64,000 nucleotides of DNA from Metabacillus endolithicus (GCF_023078335.1 NZ_CP095550.1:1054001-1118000), one strand, 5' to 3'. Positions 41,619 through 52,135 are shown, numbered from the stretch's first letter. Notes: generated by a model from the sequence alone, not told the origin. Translations and numbers: made by a program.

Positions 41619-41712
41619 TTCATCACCTACTAAAAGTGTTATACAAACACAATAACACAGACTAGTAGACTATGAATCAAGTAAATAAATCCAAATGAGG
41701 GAACCTATAAAA

Positions 41713-41746
41713 AAGTCGATCATGAACGAATATTCATGATCGACTT
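41713..41746 (-). terminator. Terminator after mtnN
   Basis: AAGTCGATCATGAA / TTCATGATCGACTT, 14-bp perfect stem with a 6-nt loop; flanked by A/T runs. Confidence 0.92.
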
Positions 41747-41748
41747 CT

Positions 41749-42442
41749 TTAAATGGACTCAACAATCTTTAAGACTAAATTAGCTGAATGCTTAGCAGCT
41801 TGACCTAAGAATTGATCAAAAGAGATATTAGATTCTTTACCAGCAATATCAGATAGTGCTCTTATCACAACAAAAGGTACTTCAAATTGATGACATACCT
41901 GAGCAATTGCGGCAGCTTCCATTTCACCGGCATATAAATTTTGAAATTTACTACGGATAAACTCAACTTTGTCTGGATCACTTAAGAAAGAGTCACCTGT
42001 TACTATCAATCCCTTTGCTACCTGTATGTCAGTTATTTCTTCTGCTTTTTTTGTTGCAATATCAACAAGCTTAGCATCTGGAGTATATGCTGCAGGCAGC
42101 CCTGGTACTTGTCCATACTCATAACCGAATGCTGTAACATCAACGTCATTGTGTCGAACTTCAGTAGAAATAACAACATCTCCTACATTTAAAGAAGAAT
42201 GAAACCCTCCTGCAGATCCAGTATTAATAACATAATCAGGCTGATAACGATCCAAAAGCAAAGTTGTACTTAATGCTGCATTTACTTTTCCAATTCCAGA
42301 CTTTAAAAGAATAACTTCAATCCCTTTGTAAAAGCCCCTTTGTAAATTCACTTCCAGCTATCACTTGCTGCTCTTTGTTATCCAGTTTATCTCTTAGGAT
42401 GGTAACCTCTTCTTCCATCGCTCCAATAATCGCAACTTTCAT
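41749..42442 (-). pseudogene. mtnN: MTA/SAH nucleosidase MtnN, frameshifted
   Basis: Hydrolyses methylthioadenosine and S-adenosylhomocysteine. The start is ATG 42442 ([20 protein letters not shown]) behind AAGGAAGGA. That frame stops after [25 protein letters not shown] and the rest ([22 protein letters not shown]) are in the next frame. One extra G in the run at 42335-42338 explains it. Repaired length about 230 aa. Confidence 0.92.
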
Positions 42443-42633
42443 TTCATTTCATTCCTTCCTTGTGTATCTATAAACATTATGCTATGTAGTTATGCAGTCT
42501 CCTAATAGAGTTTACCCATTTCAAGTCCTTAAAGCAAGGTCAAACAGGTCATGCATCATCGTTATGGTGTTTAAGCTACTCTTTTGGTACTATTTATGGT
42601 AGATAAAATCAACTAGTTTTGAGGTGTGAATTC

Positions 42634-42840
42634 ATGAATTTACAATTAGATTTACTTAAAGATAAGATAGAGTTTTTTGAGGCACAAACGATAAAAGACC
42701 TTGAGAAGAAAATAAATGAACAAATTGTTCATAACCAAGCTATTTTATTGCATGTTCACTCAGTATCACATCAGATGCACGTGAACGAGGAAGGGAAAAA
42801 ATTTTACAGTGCTGTTGTTCATTTTAAAGCAAACTTTTAA
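42634..42840 (+). CDS. yrzA: YrzA family protein (DUF2536)
   Basis: 68-aa soluble protein (MNLQLDLLKDKIEFFEAQ; VHSVSHQMHVNEEGKKFY) of a Bacillus family of unknown function. ATG at 42634 is 8 nt from GAGGTG; the TTG at 42619 overlaps the SD. Confidence 0.85.
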   Translation: MNLQLDLLKDKIEFFEAQTIKDLEKKINEQIVHNQAILLHVHSVSHQMHVNEEGKKFYSAVVHFKANF

Positions 42841-42851
42841 CAATAAAAAAA

Positions 42852-42887
42852 GATGTTTGTACGGTCACAATTAACCGTATAAACATC
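42852..42887. terminator. Bidirectional terminator yrzA / yrrS
   Basis: GATGTTT and TACGGT on the left pair with ACCGTA and AAACATC on the right, with A/T runs on both sides, between convergent genes. Confidence 0.85.
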
Positions 42888-42894
42888 CTTTTTA

Positions 42895-43593
42895 TTATTG
42901 TAATTTTTCTATTTTTGTAGGCATCCAGCCTTCATTCTCAACCCATGTAATATACACTTTATATTTTACAGATTGATCTTTTGGTGAAATTGTTCCTGCT
43001 GCATCATTTGGTCCACCATTATTACCAAGATACCAAATAATCATATCTGATTCAGGAATACCTGTTGCATAGCTCAAAGCCTTTGTCATCTCATTCCAAT
43101 CCTGTGAACCCTTAGTATAGTTTGCTGAATGAGGCTCTGATTGAGAAGTCCCAATTGGTGCCCATCCAGAACTTTCAATTGTTTCTGCAATACCTGATTC
43201 TGGATCTCCCTCGGTAATGGTTGCTTCATCAAATGAATCTTCAATTTCTGATTCAGTTTCTTCTTTCTGATCCATATCTTCATCAGTATCTTCTTGTTTA
43301 GCTTCTTCGCTGCCATCTTCGGTGTTTTTATCTGAATTCTCTTTTTGATTTTCTTCCTTATCGGTATCAGGGTTTTCCTCTTCAGCTTTATTTTCTTCAC
43401 TTGCCACTTGTATATCTGGTTGTTCATTGTATTTAGCTGTTTTTTCAGATTGGTTTGCACCCAAGATAAGTTGAGAGCCAATAACAAAAATAAGGACTAA
43501 TACAATACCAATTAAAGTGTTTAGTACTATATTTGTTTTTCTTTTCTTATCTCTTTTTTCATAACGAGAGCTGTTTAAATGTTGATTACTCAA
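42895..43593 (-). CDS. yrrS: YrrS family membrane protein (DUF1510)
   Basis: 232 aa. Basic N-terminus, one TM (IVLNTLIGIVLVLIFVIGS), then a long Glu/Asp/Lys/Asn-rich linker (about residues 55-130) and a folded extracytoplasmic DUF1510 domain (WAPIGTSQSEPHSANY, WNEMTKALSYATGI). It follows pbpI and is probably co-transcribed, which points to a cell-wall role. Confidence 0.88.
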   Translation of the reverse strand: MSNQHLNSSRYEKRDKKRKTNIVLNTLIGIVLVLIFVIGSQLILGANQSEKTAKYNEQPDIQVASEENKAEEENPDTDKEENQKENSDKNTEDGSEEAKQEDTDEDMDQKEETESEIEDSFDEATITEGDPESGIAETIESSGWAPIGTSQSEPHSANYTKGSQDWNEMTKALSYATGIPESDMIIWYLGNNGGPNDAAGTISPKDQSVKYKVYITWVENEGWMPTKIEKLQ

Positions 43594-43702
43594 TGCCCTA
43601 CACTCCTTTATCCCTCAAACCTTCAGTCTTTATTCTAGCATTAGTACTATTTTCTATCTAGTCGTATCATAAAGCTTAATCCCAAGGATTTCCACTCCTA
43701 AA

Positions 43703-45463
43703 TTAGTTTTTTCGTTCGTCAATTTTAGACATCTCTTCTGCAACATCATAAAATGCTGCATTTGTACCGGCCTCAGCACTTGTTGTATCCATTTCAACTA
43801 CGACCAGTGCATATCTAGGATTAGAAGATGGAAAGTACCCCGCAAACCATTTGTTGTATAATGTATGACCATTCTCATCTTTTTTCCCTGTTTGTGCTGT
43901 CCCTGATTTACCTGATACCTCAAAAGAAGAAGTTTGAAACCTTCTACCTGTCCCCTCAGGGTCTGTGACGACTAATCGAAGAAGTTTTTGTAGCTTGGAT
44001 GCAGTAATTGGTGAAAGTTCTTCTCCTCCTAAAGAATTAGACGTAAATGAGAACATATTTGTTCCATTTTTATATAATATATTTTTTACGATTTTTATTT
44101 GTTCTTTTTGACCGCCTCTTGCGATAGTTGCCATCATATTTGCAATAGCAAGCGGTGTAATTTTTACATTTTTTTGACCAATAGCCGTTTGATCAATAGC
44201 TTTTGCTACACTTTTATCTTTTTCATCTCCCCAAATATTACCTGTTTTTTCATCAGGCAGCTGTTTAAAATTTTCATAATGGAATACTTCACCACTCCAG
44301 CCAGCCGGCCCGATTAATCCTAATTTATCAGCAGTATTTTCAATTACATTTTTATCTTTTTCCATTAATTCCTCTGCTAAAGTTGTAAAAGTATAATTAC
44401 AGCTTTTTGCGAAGCTTCTTTCAAAAGAAAGTTGTCCATCATCCTGACCACCATCATCTTCTCCATATAAATTTAAACTACAATTAAATTGTCTTGTAGC
44501 ATCATCTAAACCATATTCAATTGCTGCTGCAGAAATGACAGTTTTAAATACTGAACCAGGAAAAAGAGGCTGTAACATATAGTTTGTTAGCGTAGTTGAT
44601 TCAGAACGATTTAACGTTGGCCTGCTTACCATTGACAAGATCTCATTATTTTCAATGTCCAGTAAAACAAGTCCACCTTTTTCAACTTTTTGTTTATCCA
44701 ATACTTTTTCCGCCATCTCCTGTATATTTTTATCAATTGTCGTTTGAACGGTTACAGGATAAAAAGGATTTGAATCAGCAATGTATTTTACATTAATTCC
44801 AAATAAAGGATGACCGTCTCCATCAACATGGTATAGAAGTTTTGTTTCTGCATCTGGCAATAAGAATTCATCAAATGCCTTTTCAAGTCCTGTTACACCA
44901 ATTTTTGTTTTATAAGATAAGTCAGTACGATCTGGATACTTTTCCCTCAAGCGTTCAGCGTTTTCACCGGTAATTCCGATTATATGTTCGCCTAATGATT
45001 CGTCTAAGAGAGTTTGTCGATAAATCCCAAATACTCCAGGTATCTCAAGTTCATTTATTTTTTCTAATTCTGCTTTTGTTAATCTAAGTCCATCGTCTTT
45101 AGAAAGAACTACTGGCTCTTTTGTACCCGAAACTAGTCCCTTTAGTTCATCGCTTGAGATGTTAACAATTTTAGACAATTCCTCTGCAGGCCATGAAGTT
45201 TCTTTTAAAAAGGGAAATAATACAAGCGAAGGTTCTGCGTGTTTTTGAATTGATTCTCCATTTCGATCCACGAAACGACCTCTACCGTCATCAATAACAA
45301 CTTCCTGTGTTCTTTGATTCACACTTTCCTGAACAAGATTTACGCCTTTTTTCGAAAATGATTCTGTGTGAATTAATTGGATATCCGCTAACCTGTATAA
45401 AGTAGCACATAGCATGAGTATAAAGAAAATACCTACAACAAGCATTCTTCTATTTGGATTCAT
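43703..45463 (-). CDS. pbpI: Penicillin-binding protein PbpI (class B)
   Basis: Class B transpeptidase. One N-terminal TM (LVVGIFFILMLCATLYRLAD), a dimerisation domain, then the transpeptidase domain with SxxK (GSVFKT), SxN (SCN) and KSG (KSGTAQTG). ATG at 45463 (MNPNRRM) behind AGGAGG; the open frame to 45541 is not used. 586 aa. Same size as B. subtilis PbpI (YrrR). Confidence 0.92.
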   Translation of the reverse strand: MNPNRRMLVVGIFFILMLCATLYRLADIQLIHTESFSKKGVNLVQESVNQRTQEVVIDDGRGRFVDRNGESIQKHAEPSLVLFPFLKETSWPAEELSKIVNISSDELKGLVSGTKEPVVLSKDDGLRLTKAELEKINELEIPGVFGIYRQTLLDESLGEHIIGITGENAERLREKYPDRTDLSYKTKIGVTGLEKAFDEFLLPDAETKLLYHVDGDGHPLFGINVKYIADSNPFYPVTVQTTIDKNIQEMAEKVLDKQKVEKGGLVLLDIENNEILSMVSRPTLNRSESTTLTNYMLQPLFPGSVFKTVISAAAIEYGLDDATRQFNCSLNLYGEDDGGQDDGQLSFERSFAKSCNYTFTTLAEELMEKDKNVIENTADKLGLIGPAGWSGEVFHYENFKQLPDEKTGNIWGDEKDKSVAKAIDQTAIGQKNVKITPLAIANMMATIARGGQKEQIKIVKNILYKNGTNMFSFTSNSLGGEELSPITASKLQKLLRLVVTDPEGTGRRFQTSSFEVSGKSGTAQTGKKDENGHTLYNKWFAGYFPSSNPRYALVVVEMDTTSAEAGTNAAFYDVAEEMSKIDERKN

Positions 45464-45524
45464 AAAAACCTCCTGCAGGTGTTTATAGATCCCATTTATA
45501 ACGGTATATGCACCATTAAATAAA

Positions 45525-45557
45525 AAACACCTCGTCTCCATTTTGGACGAGGTGTTT
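45525..45557 (-). terminator. Terminator after greA
   Basis: AAACACCTCGTC / GACGAGGTGTTT with a 9-nt loop, flanked by an A-run that reads as T on the minus strand. Confidence 0.92.
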
Positions 45558-45574
45558 CGTATATAAACCTTTTA

Positions 45575-46048
45575 TTAGCTAATGTTCACAATTTTAACAA
45601 GCATTTCTCCGCCTGGTGTTTGAACAGTTACTTCATCATCGACCTTTTTACCTAATAAACTTTTCGCAATTGGAGAATCGTTTGAAATTTTACCTTCAAA
45701 AGGATCAGCTTCAGCACTACCAACTATTGTATATGTTTCTTCCTCACCGTCTGGAAGCTCTGTGAATGTAACAGTACGCCCTAATGAAACGGAGCTTGTA
45801 TCTGCTTCACCTTCGATGATTTTTGCATTTCGGATCATATTTTCTAATGTTGTAATACGACCTTCAACAAATGCTTGTTCTTCTTTTGCAGAATCATACT
45901 CAGAGTTCTCAGATAGATCTCCAAAGCTTCGCGCAATTTTAATTCTTTCTACTACTTCTTTTCGCTTAACCGTTTTCAAATATTCAAGCTCTTGCTCAAG
46001 CTTATCTTTACCTTCCTGAGTCATAGGAAAAACTTTTTCTTGTGCCAT
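45575..46048 (-). CDS. greA: Transcription elongation factor GreA
   Basis: Rescues backtracked RNA polymerase by stimulating transcript cleavage. The N-terminal coiled coil carries the acidic tip ([16 protein letters not shown]), and the C-terminal FKBP-like domain follows ([16 protein letters not shown]). ATG at 46048 ([13 protein letters not shown]), 157 aa. Confidence 0.96.
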   Translation of the reverse strand: MAQEKVFPMTQEGKDKLEQELEYLKTVKRKEVVERIKIARSFGDLSENSEYDSAKEEQAFVEGRITTLENMIRNAKIIEGEADTSSVSLGRTVTFTELPDGEEETYTIVGSAEADPFEGKISNDSPIAKSLLGKKVDDEVTVQTPGGEMLVKIVNIS

Positions 46049-46241
46049 GTTTGTTCCACTCCTTCTAGTAGACTTTCCCCGTCGTACTGAATCATTCATG
46101 CTTGTTACTTTCTTTATCTTTAATGAAAATAAATATGTAAAGCTAAGGCATCTTATTGCCTTAAGGGAGAAAGATGTTGAAGCATATTTTCATTTAAATA
46201 TTATCAGGCATCGTATTGACTTGATAGTATGTAAAAAAGCA

Positions 46242-46263
46242 AGGGCAACAAAGTGTGCCCTTC
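46242..46263 (-). terminator. Terminator after udk
   Basis: AAGGGCA / TGCCCTT with an 8-nt loop, then GCTTTTTTAC on the minus strand. The remaining udk-greA gap (46049-46343) shows a weaker AAGGCA/TGCCTT pair at 46145-46162 and no gene. Confidence 0.85.
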
Positions 46264-46343
46264 ACCTATCATATCCCACATAAAAAAGAAAATGATTACC
46301 TATACATAATATGATCACAGTAGACTTTATCTATGCTATGTTA

Positions 46344-46979
46344 TTACAAAATTGCATTTAGTTCAAGAATTGTTTGAATTTTTGTTACCATTAAGTCAAT
46401 TGCAACCATATTTTGTCCACCTTCAGGGATGATTATATCTGCATATCTTTTTGTAGGTTCAATGAATTGATTATGCATGGGCCTGACGACAGAAATATAT
46501 TGTTCAATAACTGAGTCAATTGAACGCCCACGCTCTTTAATATCACGTAGGATACGGCGAATAATTCTAAGATCTGCATCGGTATCTACGAAAAGCTTAA
46601 TATCCATTAAATCACGTAAACGTTCATCCTCTAAGATAAGGATTCCTTCTAAGATGATAACATCCTTTGGCTCTACTACAATAACATCTTCAGATCTTGT
46701 ATGCAATTTATAGTCATAAACCGGTTTTTCAATGGCTTCATGATGTAGTAACATGTTTAAATGCTCAATCAATAAATCATTATCAAAAGCAAATGGATGA
46801 TCATAGTTTGTATTTAACCTTTGTTCAAAGGGTAAATGACTTTGATCTTTATAATAGAAATCTTGTTCAAGCATTAAAATTGAGTGTCCTTTAAAATGTT
46901 CGTAGATTGCTTTTGTAACGCTCGTCTTACCAGAACCTGAGCCTCCAGCAACCCCAATGACAACCGGTTTTTTTGCCAT
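46344..46979 (-). CDS. udk: Uridine kinase
   Basis: Phosphorylates uridine and cytidine in salvage. P-loop [10 protein letters not shown] at the N-terminus; [10 protein letters not shown] and the NYDHPFAFD substrate site. 211 aa. 5 bp after trhP2 and probably in the same operon. Confidence 0.96.
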   Translation of the reverse strand: MAKKPVVIGVAGGSGSGKTSVTKAIYEHFKGHSILMLEQDFYYKDQSHLPFEQRLNTNYDHPFAFDNDLLIEHLNMLLHHEAIEKPVYDYKLHTRSEDVIVVEPKDVIILEGILILEDERLRDLMDIKLFVDTDADLRIIRRILRDIKERGRSIDSVIEQYISVVRPMHNQFIEPTKRYADIIIPEGGQNMVAIDLMVTKIQTILELNAIL

Positions 46980-46984
46980 TTGTG

Positions 46985-48251
46985 TTAGAACCCCTTTCGC
47001 ATCATGTTGTTTCTAAAGACTGGTTTATCCACTTTGAATCTTACAATTTGTAGTGGATGGCGCTGCATCAAGCTCTTTACCATCTTCATCCCAAATCTTC
47101 TCAACTGTTTGTGTAAAGTTTTCAATTTCCGGACCGAAGAATTCAACTGTTTCACCAGGCTTAAAATGATTACGCTGCTGAAGTGTAACCATTTGCGTTT
47201 CATTGTCATAATCCAATACAAGTCCTGCAAAATCATATTCCGTTTTTTTGCTGTGGTTACCAAACATCTGTTGTTGAAACCCTGGAACTCCTTCAAAGAA
47301 AGCAGAAGCAGTTTCACGATTTGCACATTTGTCCAGCTCTTTTAGCCATTCCGGGTTGATTTTAAAGTTATCAGGATCTGCACAGTATGCATCAATCACT
47401 TTGCGATAAACGCTGACTACTGTAGCTACATAATGAATAGACTTCATTCGACCTTCAATTTTCAAACTATCAATTCCTAGCTCTATCATCTTAGGAATTG
47501 ACTCAATTAAGTTTAAATCTTTTGGACTCATGGCAAAATGTGCATCTTTTTCTTCAAATAAAGCTACTTCCTCATTATCTTTCAACTTAAAGAGATCATA
47601 ATCCCAACGACAAGATTGACAACAACCACCACGATTTGAGTCACGAGCAGTCATATGATTACTTAAAGTACAACGACCTGAATAGGCAATACACATCGCA
47701 CCATGGATAAACGCTTCGATTTCAATATCAACTTTTTCTTTCATTTCCTTAATTTCTTCTGCACTAGTCTCACGAGCTAATACAACACGCTCGAGTCCTT
47801 CTTCTTTCCAAAACTGAACTGCTTTCCAGTTTGAAAGAGATTGCTGAGTACTTAAATGTACCTCAAGCTTTGGCGCAACCCGACGACATGTTTCGATAAT
47901 TAATGGATCAGCTACAATGATTCCTGTTACACCTGCATCCTGAAGTCCCATTAAATATTCATCAAGACCGTCAATGTTTTCATTATGTGCAAATATGTTT
48001 GTTGTTACATAAATTTTAGCACCATATTTATTGGCAAACTGTACACCCTCTGCCATTTCCTCTAAGGAGAAATTACCTGCATTTGAGCGTAAACCATACT
48101 CTTGTCCACCAATAAAAACCGCATCCGCACCATAATGAACAGCGATTTTTAATTTTTCTAAATTACCAGCAGGTGCTAATAATTCTGGTTTTTTCGTAAT
48201 GACTCGTTTTCCATCAACGATTTCTGAAATTTCATCAATAACTGCAGTCAA
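46985..48251 (-). CDS. trhP2: tRNA uridine hydroxylation protein TrhP2 (U32), 3' frameshift
   Basis: Peptidase-U32-family protein (YrrO). Together with TrhP1 it makes 5-hydroxyuridine at tRNA wobble position 34. [14 protein letters not shown] at the N-terminus and the iron-sulfur-type Cys cluster ([20 protein letters not shown], about residues 175-195). The TTG at 48251 is 8 nt from AAAGGAG. The frame as given ends at 47025; [20 protein letters not shown] continues in the next frame to 46985, with a small indel near 47058-47062. Confidence 0.9.
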
Positions 48252-48283
48252 TTTTTTCACTCCTTTGTTCATTTATAATAAAA

Positions 48284-49213
48284 TTAATACACTGTTTCTT
48301 TAAAGAAAAATCCTGTATCTAAAGGACGGTTTTTCGCCTGTAATTCTTCTATTTCTTCTAATAACGTATCTTTTACCTCTTCATATTCAGCATTATTCTC
48401 AACACAAAGATCAATTGCTTTTCGGTATTTTTTTGTTACTTCAATAATATATTCAGGGGTTTGAAGAACTCCATCAATCTTGAATGAATCCACACCTGCA
48501 TCAATCATTTCTCCGAGCTCATCAATAATACACATATCATTTGGACTCATAATATGTGTGCCATTCACGTCTTCAAAAATCGGATATTTATTATCTCGTT
48601 CTGGATCAAATAGGAACATTGATTCGTTTTGATCACGTTTTTCTATCTTCAATGCTTTACCTTGGTATTCAAAATAATTTCCTAAAAGATTTCGTTTAGA
48701 TTGGAACATACAAGTCATGCCATGAACTTGTACTTCAATCTCAACTTCTGCATTCTCTTTTATTTCCACAATAGCATCCATACTTAATTCTCTTGCAAGT
48801 ACAGCGCGTTTTGCACCCTTTCTTCCCCAATAATTACATGTATACCAGTTAGTTGCTGTTGTTTCCGTATTCCAATGGAGCTTTAACTCTGGAGCAACCT
48901 CTTTAGCAGCCATTAACACAGCCGGATCACCGAAAATAACAGCGTCTGGCTTGATTTCATTTAAAAACGATAAATATTTTTCAACCTCTTCTATTGTTTC
49001 ATTATGAAAAACTGCATTCATTGCAACGTACACTTTTTTATTATGTTTATGAGCAATATTAATTGTTTCTCTCACTTGGTCTTGTGAGAATTCACCTGCA
49101 AGTCTAAGACCAAACTTTTGTTCACCAATAACAAATGCATCTGCACCGGCATGAATTAAAGGGAGAATATCTTCTAATTGTTTTGGTGTTACTAATAATT
49201 CTGGTTTCTTCAT
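48284..49213 (-). CDS. trhP1: tRNA uridine hydroxylation protein TrhP1 (U32)
   Basis: Second U32-family protein (YrrN), 309 aa. KPELLVTPKQLEDILPL and the shorter family core (HWNTETTATNWYTC, VQVHGMTCMFQSKRNLL). Partner of TrhP2 in prephenate-dependent ho5U34 formation. GAGGTGG SD. Followed 32 bp later by trhP2. Confidence 0.93.
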   Translation of the reverse strand: MKKPELLVTPKQLEDILPLIHAGADAFVIGEQKFGLRLAGEFSQDQVRETINIAHKHNKKVYVAMNAVFHNETIEEVEKYLSFLNEIKPDAVIFGDPAVLMAAKEVAPELKLHWNTETTATNWYTCNYWGRKGAKRAVLARELSMDAIVEIKENAEVEIEVQVHGMTCMFQSKRNLLGNYFEYQGKALKIEKRDQNESMFLFDPERDNKYPIFEDVNGTHIMSPNDMCIIDELGEMIDAGVDSFKIDGVLQTPEYIIEVTKKYRKAIDLCVENNAEYEEVKDTLLEEIEELQAKNRPLDTGFFFKETVY

Positions 49214-49235
49214 TTTCCAACCACCTCGTTACCTT

Positions 49236-49880
49236 TCATTTTCTTCTAGTAACAGCAATTCCGTCTCCAACCGGAATGAATGTTGTTTCATAGCCTTCTA
49301 ACGTAGACAACATCTTGTTATATTCATCTAATTTTCTAACAAGTGTACGTTGTCTTCTTGTGCTCAGTTCTGTACGATCTCTTGCAACGGTTCCTTTAAA
49401 TAACACATTATCCGTATAAATCATCCCTGTTTTTGACAACATTGGTTCATATAAATCATAAAACTTCTTATATTTAGCTTTTGTAGCATCTATAAACATA
49501 GCATCGAATGGACCATGTTTCTCTATTTCATCAGCTAGTGTTAAGGCATCTCCAAGATAGGTGATAATCCGATTCTCTAGTCCAAGATGTTTAATATTTT
49601 GTTGAGCTACTTCAAAGCGTTCTTCATCCATTTCAACACTAATAATCTGTGTTTGTGGCAATTGAAGTGCCATACGGATAGCTGAATACCCGATAGCCGT
49701 TCCAATTTCAAAAATTTTTGTTGGCTTTTGCATAGATAAAAGCAACAAAAGTACTTCTATACCTATCTTCTCCATTATCGGAACTTCATGCTCTTGTGCA
49801 TACTGTTCTATTTCTTTAACAAATTGTGGACTTTCTGGAATTAAGTTCTCCACATACATGATCACGTCATTAGGTAACAT
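49236..49880 (-). CDS. trmR: tRNA 5-hydroxyuridine methyltransferase TrmR
   Basis: Class I O-methyltransferase (YrrM) that converts ho5U34 to mo5U34 in B. subtilis tRNAs. SAM motif IFEIGTAIGYSAIRMA; metal site around MFIDATKAKY and YTDNVLFKG. 214 aa. First gene of trmR-trhP1-trhP2-udk, so the hydroxylase and methylase genes are together. Confidence 0.94.
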   Translation of the reverse strand: MLPNDVIMYVENLIPESPQFVKEIEQYAQEHEVPIMEKIGIEVLLLLLSMQKPTKIFEIGTAIGYSAIRMALQLPQTQIISVEMDEERFEVAQQNIKHLGLENRIITYLGDALTLADEIEKHGPFDAMFIDATKAKYKKFYDLYEPMLSKTGMIYTDNVLFKGTVARDRTELSTRRQRTLVRKLDEYNKMLSTLEGYETTFIPVGDGIAVTRRK

Positions 49881-50124
49881 GTGGCCCCTCCTGCAGATTT
49901 AAAGCGCCAACTGAAAACTTGAGGAAGATCAAACCATACCTGCAGTAGTCATATAGCGCTAATGTAAACTAAAGATGATATCAAATCACGAAAAGAAGAG
50001 CCCCATACATGAGAACTCTTGTTTTAGCATTTATAATATTTTCGTTTCAATTAACAACTCGATATATTTTACCACAATAAGAAAGGGAAAGCGAATAGTT
50101 AATTCACAATCCCTTTCATTTCCT

Positions 50125-51249
50125 CTACTGATTTGTAATGTGCTTATTTTTTTCTTTGTTATGCTCATCTAAAGTCTTAGTAAAAATGACGTCTCCTTGC
50201 TTTGTAGCAAGAAAGTATAAGAAGTCTGTTTCTTCTGGATTAAGAGCAGCTACAAATGAAACTTCTCCGGCATTTGCAATTGGTCCTGGAGGTAATCCAC
50301 GATTTTGATAGGTGTTATAAGGTGAATCGACCTCTAAATCAGCATATAATACACGATCTTTATGTTCTCCTAATGCATATAACACAGTCGGATCTGTTTG
50401 CAATGGCATTTTTATTTCCATTCGATTATAAAATACACTTGATATTTTTTCACGATCAGCTTTTTCTGTTGCCTCTTCTTCAATTAATGAAGCCATTGTA
50501 ACTAATCTGTGCACACTCATATTTTTTTCCTGTAATTGCGGAATATATTTTGCTACTACTTCACTCATTTTTTGTACCATTGGTTCAAGAACTTCTTCTA
50601 ATGTTGGCTTTTCTGTATAGTATGGGTAAGTTGCAGGAAATAAATATCCTTCCAAAGCATACTTGATATTCTCTTGATAAATATCATCTGTTAATAAGTC
50701 TGGATATTTTGCCTTCATTGAATCAATAAAAGCCTTGTCCGTTAGAGTAGCTAAAACCTCTTTTTCTGTATAAGGTGTATTATTTGCAATAATAGAGGCA
50801 ATCTCTGTAAGTTGTCTTCCTTCAGGTATGGTAATTTGAAAAACAGCTTCATCCATGACTTTTCCTTTTTTAAGTGTTGAAATAATATCTGTAATTGTCA
50901 TTGATTTTGCTAGCTGATAGTCACCAGCCTGAAAACCTGATTCATTTTTAAATTTTATATAATATTTAAAGACTCGATCATCTTTAATAATGCCGCTCTC
51001 TTCTAATATTTTTGAAATACTAGAAACAGACGATCCAATCGGTATAGTGACATCAATTGCTGTTTGATCATTAGGATCTATCGGCTGTAATGAAGACTTA
51101 ATATATAAATATCCGCCACCGATTACCCCTGAAAAAACAATTAGAAGAACGATGAATACTGTTAAAACAATCTTTCTTACAACCTTCGCTTCACTTTGTT
51201 TTTCCAGTAACTTTTCGCGGAATGTATCTTTTTTCGAATCATCAGACAT
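50125..51249 (-). CDS. mltG: Endolytic transglycosylase MltG
   Basis: Membrane-bound lytic transglycosylase that ends glycan-strand growth. Cytoplasmic N-terminus, one TM (VLTVFIVLLIVFSGVIGGGYLY, about residues 25-45), LysM-like part and YceG domain with the catalytic Glu in SLIEEEATEKADR. ATG at 51249 (MSDDSKKDTF) behind AGAGGGGG; 374 aa. Confidence 0.94.
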   Translation of the reverse strand: MSDDSKKDTFREKLLEKQSEAKVVRKIVLTVFIVLLIVFSGVIGGGYLYIKSSLQPIDPNDQTAIDVTIPIGSSVSSISKILEESGIIKDDRVFKYYIKFKNESGFQAGDYQLAKSMTITDIISTLKKGKVMDEAVFQITIPEGRQLTEIASIIANNTPYTEKEVLATLTDKAFIDSMKAKYPDLLTDDIYQENIKYALEGYLFPATYPYYTEKPTLEEVLEPMVQKMSEVVAKYIPQLQEKNMSVHRLVTMASLIEEEATEKADREKISSVFYNRMEIKMPLQTDPTVLYALGEHKDRVLYADLEVDSPYNTYQNRGLPPGPIANAGEVSFVAALNPEETDFLYFLATKQGDVIFTKTLDEHNKEKNKHITNQ

Positions 51250-51370
51250 GTTGTATCCCCCTCTCATCCCAATTATTATACTACAATGTTCATGATGTTT
51301 CGGCAATTTTTTTAAGACAAGGAGAAAATTCATAGTATTAGCACAATGATCAAAAAAAAAACAAAGAAAA

Positions 51371-51399
51371 AGGGACAAAAGAATGATTCTTTTGTCCCT
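51371..51399 (-). terminator. Terminator after yrzB
   Basis: AGGGACAAAAGAAT / ATTCTTTTGTCCCT, nearly loopless 14-bp repeat, followed on the minus strand by a long T-rich tract. It ends the alaS-ireB-ruvX-yrzB operon. Confidence 0.9.
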
Positions 51400-51405
51400 C
51401 ACATT

Positions 51406-51693
51406 TTATTCTTCCTCTTCTTCATCCAGAAACGTATTTAACATTTCTTCAATTAAGTCCCACTCTTCGTCAGTTTCGATTGGTTCTAGTTCACCATCTT
51501 CTCCATCCGCATGGGGATTAAAGCTTGATGCATGAATCTCAATCTCTTCACTGTCATCTTCATCAGCGCCTACTGGATAATAAAGTACATAAGATTTTTT
51601 GAATTCTTCTGATTCAAACGTAAATAATACCTCGCAAAGTTGTTCATTTCCATTTTCATCAATTACTGTAATTTGTTTTTCACCGTGATCCAT
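51406..51693 (-). CDS. yrzB: YrzB family protein (DUF1292)
   Basis: 95-aa very acidic protein ([20 protein letters not shown]; tail [21 protein letters not shown], about). DUF1292 proteins follow ruvX in nearly all Firmicutes; role unknown. Confidence 0.92.
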   Translation of the reverse strand: MDHGEKQITVIDENGNEQLCEVLFTFESEEFKKSYVLYYPVGADEDDSEEIEIHASSFNPHADGEDGELEPIETDEEWDLIEEMLNTFLDEEEEE

Positions 51694-51717
51694 TTTTTCA
51701 CCTCATAGTATTGTTTG

Positions 51718-52134
51718 TTAATTTAGACTATCTAAGTAGCCTTGTAAAATCATAACAGCAGCCATTTTATCAATGACTTGTTTCCTTTTCTTACGACTAA
51801 CATCTGCAGAAATGAGCATTCTTTCAGCAGCCATTGTTGTTAATCGTTCATCCCAAAGTACGACTGGAAGACCAAATTTCTTTGTCAAAATATCAGCAAA
51901 CCGCTGACTTGCTTCAGCTCTTGGTCCTATTGTCCCGTTCATATTTTTGGGCATTCCTAGAACAATCTTTTCTACATTATGCTGCTCAATGATTTCAGTA
52001 AGTCGTCCTAATTTATAGTCTCGACTTTCCTCATTTATTTTAATCGTCTCAATTCCCTGGGCTGTCCACCCTAGCTCATCACTTACAGCCACTCCAAGTG
52101 TTTTTGAGCCTAAATCTAATCCTAAAATTCGCAT
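51718..52134 (-). CDS. ruvX: Holliday junction resolvase-like RuvX (YqgF)
   Basis: RNase H-fold nuclease linked to pre-16S rRNA 5' processing and recombination. Catalytic acidic residues in [23 protein letters not shown] and WDERLTT. 138 aa. 1 bp after ireB. Confidence 0.95.
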   Translation of the reverse strand: MRILGLDLGSKTLGVAVSDELGWTAQGIETIKINEESRDYKLGRLTEIIEQHNVEKIVLGMPKNMNGTIGPRAEASQRFADILTKKFGLPVVLWDERLTTMAAERMLISADVSRKKRKQVIDKMAAVMILQGYLDSLN

Positions 52135-52135
52135 A

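Noticed and set aside
43086..43487. Lys-rich 133-aa frame
   Set aside because: Alternate frame of the Glu/Asp-rich linker of yrrS; composition is an artefact of that linker.
49990..50030. Possible terminator after mltG (AAGAG/CTCTT)
   Set aside because: Only 5 bp of stem with a large loop; too weak to support.
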